Shown here: positions 39,040 to 48,738 of the stretch, in pieces
Numbering within the stretch: the stretch's first letter is position 1
Layout: every line of letters begins with the position of its first letter
Source: Mesorhizobium sp. WSM4904
GTDB taxonomy: Bacteria > Pseudomonadota > Alphaproteobacteria > Rhizobiales > Rhizobiaceae
Assembly: GCF_029674545.1 (NCBI RefSeq)
Contig: NZ_CP121354.1
Coordinates: 868,001 to 932,000 of the forward strand
Length of the DNA stretch: 64,000 nt
Reading direction: 5' to 3'
Program-made: the position numbers and the translations under genes
The notes under the pieces: generated by a model
Database searches by the model: none
What the model was told of the DNA's origin: nothing
What the model saw: only the letters and a program-made list of their open reading frames with translations

Positions 39040-39090
39040 CATTTCGAAAAGGCTGATCTATCATATTGCACATATCGTCTGATCGAAATG
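39040..39090. promoter_or_regulatory. Inverted repeat between the arginase and Lrp genes
   Basis: CATTTCGA at 39040-39047 and TCGAAATG at 39083-39090 are exact inverted copies about 35 bp apart, flanking an A/T-rich stretch, in the divergent promoter region. A plausible binding region for the adjacent Lrp protein, on position alone. Confidence 0.35.
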
Positions 39091-39097
39091 GACAACC

Positions 39098-39538
39098 ATG
39101 GACGCGCTCGACGAAAGACTGGTGACGCTGCTCAGGCACGACGCGCGGCGCAGCGTCTCCGATCTCGCGCTCGATCTCGGCGTCTCGCGCGCCACGGTCA
39201 GGGCGCGCATGGAGCGGCTGGAAAAATCCGGCGAGATCATCGGCTACACCGTGGTGCTGCGCGCCGACGCCGTCGACCAGAAGATACGCGGCGTCATGCT
39301 GATCGAGATCGAGGGCCATGCCGCCGACCGCGTCATCCGGGCGCTCGGCGGTTTTCCCGAGGTGTCGACCATCCACACCACCAATGGCCGCTGGGACCTG
39401 GTGGTCGAGCTCGGCACCGCCTCGCTGACCGATTTCGACGCCGTGCTGCGCCGCATCCGGCTGATCCCGGGGATTACCGGGAGCGAGACGAGCCTGCTGC
39501 TGGCGACGCCCAGGACGACGCGGGCGAGGCTTGCGTAG
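39098..39538 (+). CDS. Lrp/AsnC family transcriptional regulator (arginine catabolism)
   Basis: A 146-aa Lrp-type regulator. MDALDERLVTLLRHDARRSV leads into the helix-turn-helix SDLALDLGVSRATVRARMER, and the RAM domain has VSTIHTTNGRWDLVVELGTA. It is divergent from arginase-ornithine cyclodeaminase and most likely activates that operon when arginine is abundant, as known for similar rhizobial and agrobacterial loci. The link is by position. Confidence 0.9.
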   Translation: MDALDERLVTLLRHDARRSVSDLALDLGVSRATVRARMERLEKSGEIIGYTVVLRADAVDQKIRGVMLIEIEGHAADRVIRALGGFPEVSTIHTTNGRWDLVVELGTASLTDFDAVLRRIRLIPGITGSETSLLLATPRTTRARLA

Positions 39539-39628
39539 GAGGCGGAGCGATCGCTGAATGGCAAAAGCGTAACCGAACATGGCGCGAAATCGTCCTCGGT
39601 GATCTGCCGCGTTCTGGGTGAAGGCGGG

Positions 39629-39748
39629 ATGACCGAGAGCGGGCGACCGCTCGCCGGCAAACAGCACCGCATCACGTTGGGAAAGTGGCCGGTAGTCGGC
39701 CCGACAGAAGCGAGAGAGCGGGCGCGGGCAATTCTTGCTGCTGTTTGA
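39629..39748 (+). pseudogene. Remnant of a tyrosine integrase N-terminal domain
   Basis: The frame from 39629 reads MTESGRPLAGKQHRITLGKW, then PVVGPTEARERARAILAAV and a stop. GKxxRITLGxxP...EARERARxILAAV is the hallmark of the arm-binding domain of phage/island integrases, which normally continues ARGEDP and several hundred residues more. Nothing of the catalytic domain is visible nearby. The call rests on this short match. It is antisense to the read-through tail of the cyclase-TPR gene. Confidence 0.45.
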
Positions 39749-41708
39749 AGGCCGCGTGCGAAACGGTAGAGCCGCTCGCTCGCTTTGCCTCTACTCTGTG
39801 GGAACGCCGGCGCAAGGGCCGGACGCGCACTGAGATCGCTTCCATACTACGTGGCAGCTCTGCAGCTGGCGGCCGCTCAGGGCCGCAGCGGTCACCAGGA
39901 GTTGTTGCGCTGATGTGCGCCAACTCGCGCATGTGTACGGCTAAAACTCTTTCAGTCCTGCCAGCCGCAAGCCCTCGAGGATTTCTGCCAATGCGAGATG
40001 GATCGTATTCCGGCAGTCCTGCCCTGATGCTCGCGATCGTGACGTCCGGCGCGAGCGCCTGGAACTTTGCCAGGTATCGTCGCGCCTCGTCCATTCGGCC
40101 GAGCTGCGCATTTGCCGCAATCAATGTCCAGTAACTCGGATCGAGCTCGGCATTGACCGCCATTGACCGCTCCGCGAACTTCAGCGCCTCGGCATAGTTA
40201 CCGAGCGCCATGTGTACGAGTGCGATGTTGGTTATGGCCCATGGCGCCGTCGGATCACCCGGGCTCATCACGATCGCGCGCTGACTATGGGCGAGCGCGT
40301 CCTGCAGACTCCCGCAATGGAATTCGGCGATACCGGCGGTCATTAGCACAAACTGGCTGTTAGGGTTCGCCTCGAGGGCATTGGCGACGATCTGCATTCC
40401 CCGATCGTACTCCCGCAGGGTCACCAGCGTCAGGCCGCATTGCGCCAGCACGGTCGCATCGCCTTGCGGATCGGCAAGTGCGCGGCGCACTAGATCGCGA
40501 CAGGCTGCCCGATCGTCGTCGGTGAGCGCCGGCCAGCCCATGGCAACGCGGAATTCAAGGGCCAAACAAGCGCCGGTCAGAAACGGCGCGTAGTGCGGCT
40601 CGAGTGCGACTGCTTCCATCATGAGAGCAAAGGCCTGAGCATTGTCCTCGGGCCGCGAACTGTGAGTCTTCGACAGTGCCCTCAGGTAGAGATCGTAGGC
40701 ATCGAGGCTTCCCGGGCGCTTTCTACGAGAACGTTCGATTTCAGCCCGTCGGATCTGTGGTTCAATTACTCCGATGACGCTTTCGGTTATCCGATCCTGA
40801 ACGTCGAACACGTCTGCCACAGCACCGTCGAATCTGTCTGCCCAAAGATGGGCCCCGCCTGTCGTCTCGATGAGCTGTGCGGTGATGCGCAGCCGCTCGC
40901 CCGAGCGTCGCACGCTGCCTTCGAGTACGTAGCGGACTCCGAGCTCCCTGGCGACCTGTCGAACGTCGATTGCCTTGCCCTTGTAGACGAAGCTCGAGTT
41001 GCGGGCGATCACCGCAAACGACCTGAAGCGACTGAGGGCGGTGATTATGTCCTCGACTATGCCGTCGGCAAAATAGTCCTGCTCCGGGTCGCCACTCATA
41101 TTCTGAAATGGCAGCACCGCAAGCGCCGGCCTGTCCGGCAAGCGCTCCGTCGCACCCGACGGGCCTAACTGCTCGGCTCCGCCCGGGCGCAGTCGATAAG
41201 CTCGGATCGGCCGAACGATGTTCTTCAGCACCTGTTCGCCGATGTCCTCGAAGCGAAGGTCTATCTTTCCCGCTGCATCCTCCTGAACTCGTGCGGACAC
41301 ACAGATCCCGCCCGGCTCAGCGATGCTCTCCAGACGCGAGGCGATGTTAACCCCGTCGCCGAACACGTCGCCGTCCTGCTCGATAATATCGCCGACATTG
41401 ATGCCGATCCGGAATTCGAGCCGGTCATCGTTGCTCGTCGCGGCATTGCGTTCGGCCATGCCGGCCTGCACCTCGACCGCACAGCGCACTGCATCGACGA
41501 CACTGACGAATTCCGCCAATAGCCCGTCGCCCGTCGTCTTGACGATCCTGCCTCGATGCCTGGCGATGCATGGATCGAGGTGCTCGCGGCGATGGCCGTT
41601 CAAGCGGGCGAGAGTTCCTTCCTCGTCGGCGCCCATGAGTCGACTGTATCCGGCGACATCGGCCGCAAGGATCGCCGCGAGCTTGCGCTCTATACCGCCT
41701 GCTTCCAT
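39672..41708 (-). CDS. Adenylate/guanylate cyclase-TPR protein with 3' frameshift
   Basis: A class III cyclase domain (KLAAILAADVAGYSRLMGAD, IVKTTGDGLLAEF, RIGINVGDIIEQDGDVFGDGVNIASRLE in parts) is followed by a TolB-like segment (LAVLPFQNMSGDPEQDYFADG) and TPR-like repeats. After SIRAGLPEYD the frame changes character. Dropping one C near 40000 restores HLALAEILEGLRLAGLKEF and a stop at 39941, the usual end of this family. The roughly 90 residues encoded below 39941 are therefore read-through and not native. The cause is either a real indel or a sequence error. Domains before the shift look intact, so the protein may still work. Confidence 0.85.
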   Translation of the reverse strand: MEAGGIERKLAAILAADVAGYSRLMGADEEGTLARLNGHRREHLDPCIARHRGRIVKTTGDGLLAEFVSVVDAVRCAVEVQAGMAERNAATSNDDRLEFRIGINVGDIIEQDGDVFGDGVNIASRLESIAEPGGICVSARVQEDAAGKIDLRFEDIGEQVLKNIVRPIRAYRLRPGGAEQLGPSGATERLPDRPALAVLPFQNMSGDPEQDYFADGIVEDIITALSRFRSFAVIARNSSFVYKGKAIDVRQVARELGVRYVLEGSVRRSGERLRITAQLIETTGGAHLWADRFDGAVADVFDVQDRITESVIGVIEPQIRRAEIERSRRKRPGSLDAYDLYLRALSKTHSSRPEDNAQAFALMMEAVALEPHYAPFLTGACLALEFRVAMGWPALTDDDRAACRDLVRRALADPQGDATVLAQCGLTLVTLREYDRGMQIVANALEANPNSQFVLMTAGIAEFHCGSLQDALAHSQRAIVMSPGDPTAPWAITNIALVHMALGNYAEALKFAERSMAVNAELDPSYWTLIAANAQLGRMDEARRYLAKFQALAPDVTIASIRAGLPEYDPSRIGRNPRGLAAGRTERVLAVHMRELAHISATTPGDRCGPERPPAAELPRSMEAISVRVRPLRRRSHRVEAKRASGSTVSHAAFKQQQELPAPALSLLSGRLPATFPT

Positions 41709-41950
41709 TCGAGTTCCTCCGAGGCCTTTGGATCATATTGGGTTAGGTTGATTGGTCCAACAGCCTCTGCGTAAGCGGCCGGCAGTTCCCGGCCGGGCGC
41801 GTGACACGCAGGCCCATTTTGCGTTCGCGAATTCCGACCTTGGCCCATCGTCGACCGACGGGACCGGGTTTCGGCTGACTGGGCTTAAACAGAACCAATC
41901 GGAGGTCTGGGCGGGATGCCCGGCAGCAGGTCTGAGGGAAATAAGCGCGA

Positions 41951-41976
41951 AAAAGCCGCGGCGAACCGCGGCTTTT
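41951..41976 (-). terminator. Rho-independent terminator downstream of tRNA-Gly
   Basis: AAAAGCCGCGG and CCGCGGCTTTT form a perfect 11-bp stem around CGAA. On the minus strand the stem is followed by a T-run (TTTTTC), 26 bp beyond the tRNA 3' end. Confidence 0.85.
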
Positions 41977-42001
41977 CGTTGCTTGATCCCTGGAGGGAAA
42001 C

Positions 42002-42076
42002 TGGAGCGGGTGAGGCGATTCGAACGCCCGACCCCAACCTTGGCAAGGTTGTGCTCTACCCCTGAGCTACACCCGC
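42002..42076 (-). tRNA. tRNA-Gly(GCC)
   Basis: On the minus strand GCGGGTG pairs with CACCCGC for a 7-bp acceptor stem. D-loop AGCTCAGGGGTAGAGC, anticodon loop TTGCCAA (anticodon GCC), T-loop GGTTCGAATC-type, and an encoded CCA end are all present, 75 nt including CCA. It reads codon GGC. A strong terminator follows. Confidence 0.95.
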
Positions 42077-42281
42077 TCGCGCGGCCTTGGGCCGCAAGCC
42101 GCGCCTATATGGCCGAAGAGCGCGGCGATTGCAACAGGGAAATGACGGTCTTTTTGGCCGCAGCCCGCAAGCGCCGACGAGATCGCCCGAAGCGCCGATT
42201 TCTTCGCCGCCCTCCGCCACCCTTGCCTCGCAGGCATCATTGGCCGTAAACGGCATGACCTGCCGGACGATGCGAGGACCG

Positions 42282-42783
42282 ATGGCGAAGACCGAAGCCG
42301 AGCTTTACGCCTTTCTTGCCGATCTCGGCATTTCCGTCTCGACGGTGCGCCATCCGCCGCTGTTCACGGTCGCCGATTCGCAGGCGCTGCGCGGCGAGAT
42401 CCCGGGGGGGGCACACCAAGAACCTCTTCCTCAAGGACAAGAAGGACAATTATTTCCTCGTCACCGTCGGCGAGGAAGCGGTAGTCGATCTCAAGCAGAT
42501 CCACCATCTGATTGGCGCCGCCGGCCGCGTCTCCTTCGGCAAGCCGGAAATGCTGATGGAGCTGCTCGGCGTCATCCCCGGCGCGGTCACCGTCTTCGGC
42601 CTGATCAACGATGCTGCCGGGAGGGTCAAGGTGGTTCTCGACCAGGAGTTGATGAGCCACGAGATCATCAACGGCCATCCGCTGACCAATGAGGCGACGA
42701 CGACCATCGCGGCCGCCGATCTCATCAGATTCGTCGAGGCAACCGGCCACGATCCTGTTATCTTGAAAGTCTCATTATCTTGA
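42282..42783 (+). pseudogene. Prolyl-tRNA deacylase (YbaK/ProX-like), frameshifted
   Basis: The family trans-edits misacylated Pro-tRNA(Pro). The N-terminal part MAKTEAELYAFLADLGISVS...HPPLFTVADSQALRGEIPG lies in one frame. KNLFLKDKKDNYFLVTVGEE through GLINDAAGRVKVVLDQELM and VEATGHDPVILKV lies in the next. The junction is a run of eight G at 42404-42411; seven would keep EIPGGHTKNLFLKD in frame. In addition a 17-bp tandem duplication at 42758-42791 replaces the expected ending ILKVGA with ILKVSLS. Two lesions suggest real decay, but a homopolymer sequencing error at the G run cannot be excluded. Confidence 0.8.
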
Positions 42784-42881
42784 AAGTCGGGGCTTGATCG
42801 CCACATGGAGGGCGAACTGAAATCCGACAATGACGCGCCGCGCCTTCATGCCGGCGGCGGCGCGACCGAAAGGGCGACGAC

Positions 42882-43877
42882 ATGAGTGACAACAATCCGT
42901 TCAGCGGCTCATTTGGGGGCAATGCCGGCCAGTACGCCCAATCGGTCCAGTATGGCGGGGCCGACCGCGCCAAGGCGGCGCTCGCCGAGGGGCCGGCCGC
43001 CGCGGATCTCATCAAGGACACTACGACCGCGACATTCGCGGCCGACGTCATCCAGGAATCGCGCCGCCAGCCGGTGCTGGTCGACTTCTGGGCACCGTGG
43101 TGCGGTCCCTGCAAGCAGCTGACGCCGCAGCTCGAAAAGGCGGTCAAGGCCGCCGGCGGCAAGGTCAAGCTGGTCAAGATGAACATCGACGACCATCCCT
43201 CGGTCGCCGGCCAGCTCGGCATCCAGTCGATCCCCGCGGTCATCGCCTTCAAGGACGGCCAGCCGGTCGACGGCTTCATGGGCGCCATTCCCGAAAGCCA
43301 GATCACGCAGTTCATCCAGAAGGTCGGCGGCAAGGGCGGCGGCGCGGCGTCGCAGATCACGGATGCGTTGGCGGCGGCCAGCGAGGCGCGCGAGGCCGGC
43401 GACGTGCAGACCGCGACCGACATCTATGACGCGATCCTCGAGCAGGCGCCCGAAACCATCGAGGCGATTGCCGGGCTTGGCGAGATCCTGTTCGAGGCCG
43501 GCGACAGCCAAGGCGTCGAGGCGGTGCTTGCGAAGGCGCCGGAGGACAAGAAGGACGCACCGGCGCTCGCGGCGCTGCGCGCCAAGATGACGCTGGCGGC
43601 AGAAGCGGCCACGCTCGGCAATCCGGCGGAGTTCGAGCGTCGGCTCGCCGCCAATCCGAACGATCATCAGGCGCGGTTCGACCTGGCGATGATCCAGAAT
43701 GCGCGTGGCGAGCGGACGCAGGCCGCCGACAATCTCCTGGCGATCGTCAAGGCCGACCGGACATGGAACGACGACGGCGCGCGGGCGCAGCTGTTGAAGT
43801 TCTTCGAGGCATGGGGAATGACCGACGAGGCGACGCTGGCGGCGCGGCGCAAACTGTCGTCGCTGCTGTTCTCGTGA
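42882..43877 (+). CDS. Thioredoxin-TPR co-chaperone (YbbN/CnoX family)
   Basis: A 331-aa cytosolic protein. The thioredoxin domain has LVDFWAPWCGPCKQL (C74 and C77) and IQSIPAVIAFKDGQPV; the C-terminal half holds TPR-like helices (ATDIYDAILEQAPETIEAI, ERRLAANPNDHQARFDLAMI). The intact CGPC distinguishes it from E. coli CnoX, which lacks the second cysteine. This organisation fits a redox-linked chaperone-holdase. It leads an apparent run with the LON-domain and Trm112 genes. Confidence 0.93.
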   Translation: MSDNNPFSGSFGGNAGQYAQSVQYGGADRAKAALAEGPAAADLIKDTTTATFAADVIQESRRQPVLVDFWAPWCGPCKQLTPQLEKAVKAAGGKVKLVKMNIDDHPSVAGQLGIQSIPAVIAFKDGQPVDGFMGAIPESQITQFIQKVGGKGGGAASQITDALAAASEAREAGDVQTATDIYDAILEQAPETIEAIAGLGEILFEAGDSQGVEAVLAKAPEDKKDAPALAALRAKMTLAAEAATLGNPAEFERRLAANPNDHQARFDLAMIQNARGERTQAADNLLAIVKADRTWNDDGARAQLLKFFEAWGMTDEATLAARRKLSSLLFS

Positions 43878-44043
43878 GCGCTTTGCCGGCTTTGTTGCCG
43901 TTTGCCAGGTAAGGGGCTTGCGCAGGGCGGCCACTGCGCCAGATAGGGGGCAGTGGCTTGCCCTGCCGATAAACGGGTGAACAAGCCGGGCTGCGTCGAT
44001 CGCAGATTTGACCGCTGCCGGGCGACGTGTGCGGAGGGTTGAA

Positions 44044-44715
44044 GTGCAGGTCGGAAACGCCCGCTATCGGCTCGCGAGGGATCTGCCGTCGACGATCCCG
44101 GTGTTTCCGCTCGCCGGAGCGCTGCTGCTGCCGGGCGGCCGCATGCCGCTCAACATTTTCGAGCCGCGCTATCTGCAGATGATCGACGAGGCGATGGCCG
44201 GATCGCGGCTGATCGGCATGATCCAGCCCAGTCTCGACGGCGCGCTGCGCAACGACGGCGAGCCCGAGCTTTGCAGCGTCGGCTGCGCCGGGCGCATCAT
44301 CTCGCTCGCCGAGACCGGTGACGGCCGCTACCTGATCTCGCTGCAAGGTGTCTGCCGCTTCCGCGTCACGCAGGAACTGGCGGTGAAGACGCCGTTCCGG
44401 CAATGCCGGATCGCACCCTTCCTCGCCGATCTCGAGGAGGACCAGGCCGCCGCCGAGGTAGACCGGCCGGCGCTGCTCAAGGCGTTCCGCGCCTATCTGC
44501 AAGCCAATGACCTCGAAGCCGACTGGGAAAGCGTCAGCCGGGCCGAGAACGGAATGCTGGTCAATGCGCTGTCGATGATGGCACCCTACGGGCCGGCCGA
44601 GAAGCAGGCGCTGCTCGAAGCGGCGGACTTGAAGACGCGTGCAGAGACGCTGATCGCCATCACCGAAATAACGCTCGCGCGCGAGGATGAAGATTTTGGC
44701 TCGAGCCTCCAGTAA
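44044..44715 (+). CDS. LON peptidase substrate-binding domain protein
   Basis: A 223-aa protein consisting of the Lon N-terminal domain alone, without ATPase or protease parts. TIPVFPLAGALLLPGGRMPL then NIFEPRYLQMIDEAM are the family start, and GRYLISLQGVCRFRV follows. The GTG at 44044 is chosen because GGAGGG lies 6 nt upstream; a TTG at 44008 gives a longer form. The role is unknown, possibly substrate capture in protein quality control. The stop overlaps the left end of the MITE-like element. Confidence 0.9.
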   Translation: MQVGNARYRLARDLPSTIPVFPLAGALLLPGGRMPLNIFEPRYLQMIDEAMAGSRLIGMIQPSLDGALRNDGEPELCSVGCAGRIISLAETGDGRYLISLQGVCRFRVTQELAVKTPFRQCRIAPFLADLEEDQAAAEVDRPALLKAFRAYLQANDLEADWESVSRAENGMLVNALSMMAPYGPAEKQALLEAADLKTRAETLIAITEITLAREDEDFGSSLQ

Positions 44716-44857
44716 AGTGTATTGATATTCAGGTGAGGCCGGCCTGCAAATGGCGGGTTACTGCGCTTCCGGTGCTCACGTACTTCAAGTACGCTCCGCT
44801 CCGGTTCTCGAAACCCACCACTTTCGGCTCGGCCTGACCTGAATCTCAATACACTTT
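44714..44857. repeat. 144-bp MITE-like element with about 30-bp terminal inverted repeats (family H)
   Basis: The left end AAAGTGTATTGATATTCAGG continues TGAGGCCGGCC. The right end, read inwards, is AAAGTGTATTGAGATTCAGG continuing TCAGGCCGAGCC, so about 29 of 32 positions agree. The interior holds CTCACGTACTTCAAGTACG and no ORF. No clear target duplication is visible. It starts within the stop codon of the LON-domain gene. Confidence 0.8.
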
Positions 44858-44889
44858 GGCCCGTGGCAGTTGGACAATGGAAAAGTGAG

Positions 44890-45135
44890 ATGGCGGCGGA
44901 CAGACGTGACGGACGGAAGGCCACGGTCGACCCGAAGCTGCTGGAGCTGCTCGCCTGCCCGCTCACCAAGGGGCCATTGACCTGGGATCCCGAGCGCAGC
45001 GAGCTGATCTCGCGCGTGGCCAAGCTCGCCTACCCGGTGCGCGACGGCATCCCGATCATGCTGCCCTCGGAAGCGCGCACGATCTCGGCCGATGACGTGT
45101 TGCCGCCGCAGCCGCGGTTGAGCGGGCCGTCGTGA
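44890..45135 (+). CDS. Trm112 family protein
   Basis: An 81-aa small protein. [20 protein letters not shown] and [20 protein letters not shown] are the Trm112/YcaR motif; only one of the usual cysteines (ACPL) is seen, so zinc binding may be absent. Trm112 proteins activate methyltransferases. I start at the ATG at 44890; a GTG at 44863 lies within the edge of the MITE-like element region. It follows the LON-domain gene, as commonly seen in rhizobia. Confidence 0.88.
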   Translation: MAADRRDGRKATVDPKLLELLACPLTKGPLTWDPERSELISRVAKLAYPVRDGIPIMLPSEARTISADDVLPPQPRLSGPS

Positions 45136-45186
45136 ACGCGCTTGCGCCGCCATGCGGCCTTCGAGGTTGGCGGGACGCCCCTTACG

Positions 45187-45371
45187 TCGTCATCCCAGGG
45201 CGGAGCAGCCGCGAAGCGGCGTCGCGGAGACCCTGGGATCCATGCCGTGACGTTGGTCGCGAAGCGCAACGGGGTAGAATTCTGCCCGTAGCGGCGCTCG
45301 CAGGTAACGGCATGGATCCTCGGGTCTGCGCTGCGTCGCTTCGCTCCTTGCTTCGCCCGTGGATGACGAAG
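45187..45371. repeat. Intergenic repeat, family C (copy C4)
   Basis: GTCATCCCAGGGCGGAGCAG, CGAAGCGGCGTCGCGGAGAC, CCTGGGATCCATGCCGTGAC, GTAGAATTCTGC, then CATGGATCCTCGGGTCTGCG and GGATGACGAAG. It fills the gap between the convergent Trm112 and dnaE2 genes. Confidence 0.75.
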
Positions 45372-45417
45372 GCGTTTTTCGCTCCCGCTGCGTTCCTTAT
45401 TGTGCTGGAAATCGCCG

Positions 45418-48400
45418 CTACTGAAAATTCCGCCCCTTGGGCATGACCTGTTGCGCGGTACTCGACAGGGCTTCGGCGTCCTGGCGGACCGGCAGGCCAC
45501 GGTTCGCCGGAGCAGACCGGTTCGCATCCGGCTGATGCTCGATGGCGGGCGGCCGCAGAAGCACGCCCAGCCAGGATGTCAGGTCCTCGATCCTGTCGGC
45601 GACGATGTGGATGACACTCGATTCATGCTGCAGCTTGCCGGTGACGCGGATGAAGCGCGCGCCCATCACGATAGGGCGGAAGCGGTCGAAGACGCGCGGC
45701 CAGATGATGACATTGGCGATCGCCTTCTCGTCCTCGAGGGTAAGGAAGATGGCATTGCCCTTGCCGGGACGCTGGCGCACCAGCACCAGGCCGGCGACGG
45801 AGACGCGGCGGCCGTCGCGCACCGACGGCAGGTGCGCATTGGGCGTGATGCCGGCGCGGGTGAGCCGCTCGCGCAGGAAGGCGACGGGGTGCTCCTTCAG
45901 CGACAGGCCGAGCGAACGGTAGTCATGAACGACATGCTCGCCGAGCGGCATTTTCGGCAGCTTCGTTTCGGGTTCGAGATCACGCAGGCGGAGCATGGGC
46001 TGATCGAACAGCGGCAGCTTTTCGGCGGCGCTCCTGCCGTCGAGCGCGCGCACTTCCCAGAGCGCTGAGCGGCGGTCGAGGCCGAGCGAGCGGAAGGCGT
46101 CGGCCTCGGCCAGCCTTTCGATCTCGCCGACATCGAGGCCCGAACGCAGCCAGAGATCCCTGACCGATCGGTAGCCATTGCCGCGCCGGGCGACGGCGGC
46201 TTCCATCCGCTCCGCGGAAAGTCCCTTGATCTGGCGGAAGCCGAGCCTGACGGCATGCGCCGTCTCGATGACGCCGCGCATCGAGGCATGGCGTTCGAGG
46301 ATGCGCGAAGGATCGAAGTCGGTGGCCTCCAGCGTGCAGTCCCAGACGGAATGGTTGATGTCGACCTCGCGTATCTCCACGCCGTGGTCGCGCGCATCGC
46401 GAACGAGCTGGGCCGGCTGGTAGAAACCCATCGGCTGCGAGTTCAGGATCGCGGCGCAGAAGACGTCGGGATAGAAGGTCTTGAACCAGCAGGAGGCATA
46501 GACCAGCAGCGCGAAGGAGGCGGCATGGCTTTCCGGGAAGCCATATTCGCCGAAACCCTCGATCTGCTTGAAGCAGCGCTCGGCGAAGTCCCTCTCGTAG
46601 CCCTTGGCGACCATGCCGTCGATCATGCGCTGGCGGTAGTTGCCGATCGTGCCGGTGCGCTTGAAGGTCGCCATGGCGCGGCGCAACTCGTCGGCCTCGC
46701 CCGGCCTGAAGCCGCCGGCGACGATGGCGATCTTCATCGCCTGCTCCTGGAACAGGGGCACGCCCAGCGTCTTGCCGAGAATCTCTTCCAACTCGGGCTT
46801 CGGGTATTCGGGCTTCTCCTTGCCTTGCCTGCGGCGCAGATATGGATGCACCATGTCGCCCTGGATCGGGCCGGGCCGCACGATCGCAACCTCGATGACG
46901 AGGTCATAGAAATTTTCCGGCTTGAGGCGCGGCAGCATCGACATCTGCGCGCGCGACTCGATCTGGAAGACGCCGAGCGTGTCGGCCCGCTCGATCATGG
47001 CATAGACGCGCCTGTCCTCTTCCGGGAGGGTGGCGAGCACATAGGGTTGTCCAAACGGATCCCGCGCTCGTGGATAATGATCGGTTAGCAAGGTGAAGGC
47101 GCGCTTCAGGCAGGTCAGCATGCCGAGCGCCAGCACGTCCACCTTGAGAATCTTCACCGCATCGAGGTCGTCCTTGTCCCACTCGACCATCTTGCGCTCT
47201 TCCATCGCCGTCTTGACGATGGGCACGACCTCGTCGAGCCGGTCGCGGGTGATGACGAAACCGCCGACATGCTGGGAGAGGTGGCGGGGAAAGCCCATGA
47301 TCTCGTTGGCGCGCTCCAGCACCTGCCGAGACAACGGGTCGGTGCGGTCGAGGCCGCCGGCATTGGCCTCCTTTTCGCCGAGCTCCGAGGTCGACCAGCC
47401 CCAGATGGTGCTCGACAGGGCGCTGCGGACATCCTCCGACAGGCCCATCGCCTTGGCCACCTCGCGCAGGGCAGAACGGCCGCGATAGCTGATGACGGCG
47501 GCGGCCAGAGCGGTGCGCTTGGCGCTGTACTTCTCATAGATGTAGGCGATGACCTCGTCGCGCCGCTCGTGCTCGAAGTCGACGTCGATGTCGGGCGGCT
47601 CGTTGCGCTCCTCGGAGATGAAGCGCTCGAAGAGCGTATCGATCCGCTCGGGGCCGACTTCGGTGATGCCGATGCAGAAGCAGATGATCGAATTGGCGGC
47701 CGAGCCGCGGCCCTGGCAAAGGATTCCCTTGCTGCGGGCGAATTTGACGATGTCGTAGACGGTCAGGAAATAGCGTGCATAGTTCAAGCGCTCGATCAAA
47801 GCGAGCTCGCTGTCGATGCGCTGCAGCACATTTTCGGGGACGCCGGCCGGATAGCGCACGGCCGCCCCTTCGCGCGCCAAACGCTCGAGCTCGGCTTGCG
47901 GCCCCAGGCCGGATTCGGTCGGCTCGTCCGGATAGTTGTATTCGAGGTCGCTGAGCGAGAAGGTCAATTCGTCGGCGAAGCGCAGCGTCTCCGCCAGCGC
48001 CTGGGGATGCCGGCGGAACAGACGCGCCATCTCCAGCGGCGGCTTCAGATGGCGCTCGGCATTGGCGGTCAGCTCCAGCCCGACCTCGGAAACCGGCGTG
48101 TTGAGGCGGATCGCGGTCAGCACGTCCTGCAGCGGCCGGCGATCGGCGGCGTGGTAGAGCACGTCGTTGGTCGCCATCAGCGGGAGGCCGGCATGGTCGG
48201 ACATCGCCGCCGCCTGCTCGATGCGGAAGCGGTCGTTGCCGCCATAGTCCGGCGCCACGGCCAGCCGGAGTGCGGCGCCGAAACGATCCTTGAGCCGGCT
48301 AATGAGCGCCAGATTGTCTTTCGCGCCTTCGGACAGGTCGGGCAGGATCGCCAGCGACATCAGATCGCCCCATTCGAGCAGGTCGCTCAATTCAAGCAGC

Positions 48401-48738
48401 GTCGCGCCCTTCTCGTTCTCGTCGCGCAGATTGGCTTGCGTCAGCATGCGGCAGAGATGGCCCCAACCCTTGCGGTCGCGGGGATAGGCGAGAATGTCCG
48501 GCGTGCCGTCGCGGAAAACCAGGCGGCAGCCGGGGTGATAGGCCAGCTTCTCGACCTTGGCCTGCTGCCAGGCGCGCACGACGCCGGCGACGGTGTTCCT
48601 GTCGGCAAGGCCGATCGATGAAAAACCATAGAATTTCGCCGTCACCACCAGCTCCTCGGGCTTGGAGGCGCCGCGCAGGAAGGAAAAGTTCGACTGGATG
48701 CCGAACTCGGCATAGGGGATGACGGTCAGCGCGTTCAT
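45418..48738 (-). CDS. dnaE2: Error-prone DNA polymerase DnaE2 (ImuC)
   Basis: C-family translesion polymerase of damage-induced mutagenesis, 1106 aa. The N-terminal PHP domain begins [20 protein letters not shown]. The palm motif [20 protein letters not shown] holds catalytic aspartates, [17 protein letters not shown] is a further polymerase motif, and [20 protein letters not shown] follows. It ends VMPKGRNFQ, typical of DnaE2. The start at 48738 overlaps the imuB stop (ATGA). A much longer open frame upstream is a shadow of imuB. It works with ImuA and ImuB under SOS control. Confidence 0.96.
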   Translation of the reverse strand: MNALTVIPYAEFGIQSNFSFLRGASKPEELVVTAKFYGFSSIGLADRNTVAGVVRAWQQAKVEKLAYHPGCRLVFRDGTPDILAYPRDRKGWGHLCRMLTQANLRDENEKGATLLELSDLLEWGDLMSLAILPDLSEGAKDNLALISRLKDRFGAALRLAVAPDYGGNDRFRIEQAAAMSDHAGLPLMATNDVLYHAADRRPLQDVLTAIRLNTPVSEVGLELTANAERHLKPPLEMARLFRRHPQALAETLRFADELTFSLSDLEYNYPDEPTESGLGPQAELERLAREGAAVRYPAGVPENVLQRIDSELALIERLNYARYFLTVYDIVKFARSKGILCQGRGSAANSIICFCIGITEVGPERIDTLFERFISEERNEPPDIDVDFEHERRDEVIAYIYEKYSAKRTALAAAVISYRGRSALREVAKAMGLSEDVRSALSSTIWGWSTSELGEKEANAGGLDRTDPLSRQVLERANEIMGFPRHLSQHVGGFVITRDRLDEVVPIVKTAMEERKMVEWDKDDLDAVKILKVDVLALGMLTCLKRAFTLLTDHYPRARDPFGQPYVLATLPEEDRRVYAMIERADTLGVFQIESRAQMSMLPRLKPENFYDLVIEVAIVRPGPIQGDMVHPYLRRRQGKEKPEYPKPELEEILGKTLGVPLFQEQAMKIAIVAGGFRPGEADELRRAMATFKRTGTIGNYRQRMIDGMVAKGYERDFAERCFKQIEGFGEYGFPESHAASFALLVYASCWFKTFYPDVFCAAILNSQPMGFYQPAQLVRDARDHGVEIREVDINHSVWDCTLEATDFDPSRILERHASMRGVIETAHAVRLGFRQIKGLSAERMEAAVARRGNGYRSVRDLWLRSGLDVGEIERLAEADAFRSLGLDRRSALWEVRALDGRSAAEKLPLFDQPMLRLRDLEPETKLPKMPLGEHVVHDYRSLGLSLKEHPVAFLRERLTRAGITPNAHLPSVRDGRRVSVAGLVLVRQRPGKGNAIFLTLEDEKAIANVIIWPRVFDRFRPIVMGARFIRVTGKLQHESSVIHIVADRIEDLTSWLGVLLRPPAIEHQPDANRSAPANRGLPVRQDAEALSSTAQQVMPKGRNFQ

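Noticed and set aside
39672-39940. C-terminal tail of the cyclase-TPR frame as a real domain
   Set aside because: Composition is basic and low in family signal, and the expected terminus appears in the next frame just before it.
42805-42885. 26-codon frame (MEGELKSDNDAPRL...) overlapping the start of the thioredoxin-TPR gene
   Set aside because: Too short to support without conservation data; it may be chance, although it ends with an ATGA overlap.
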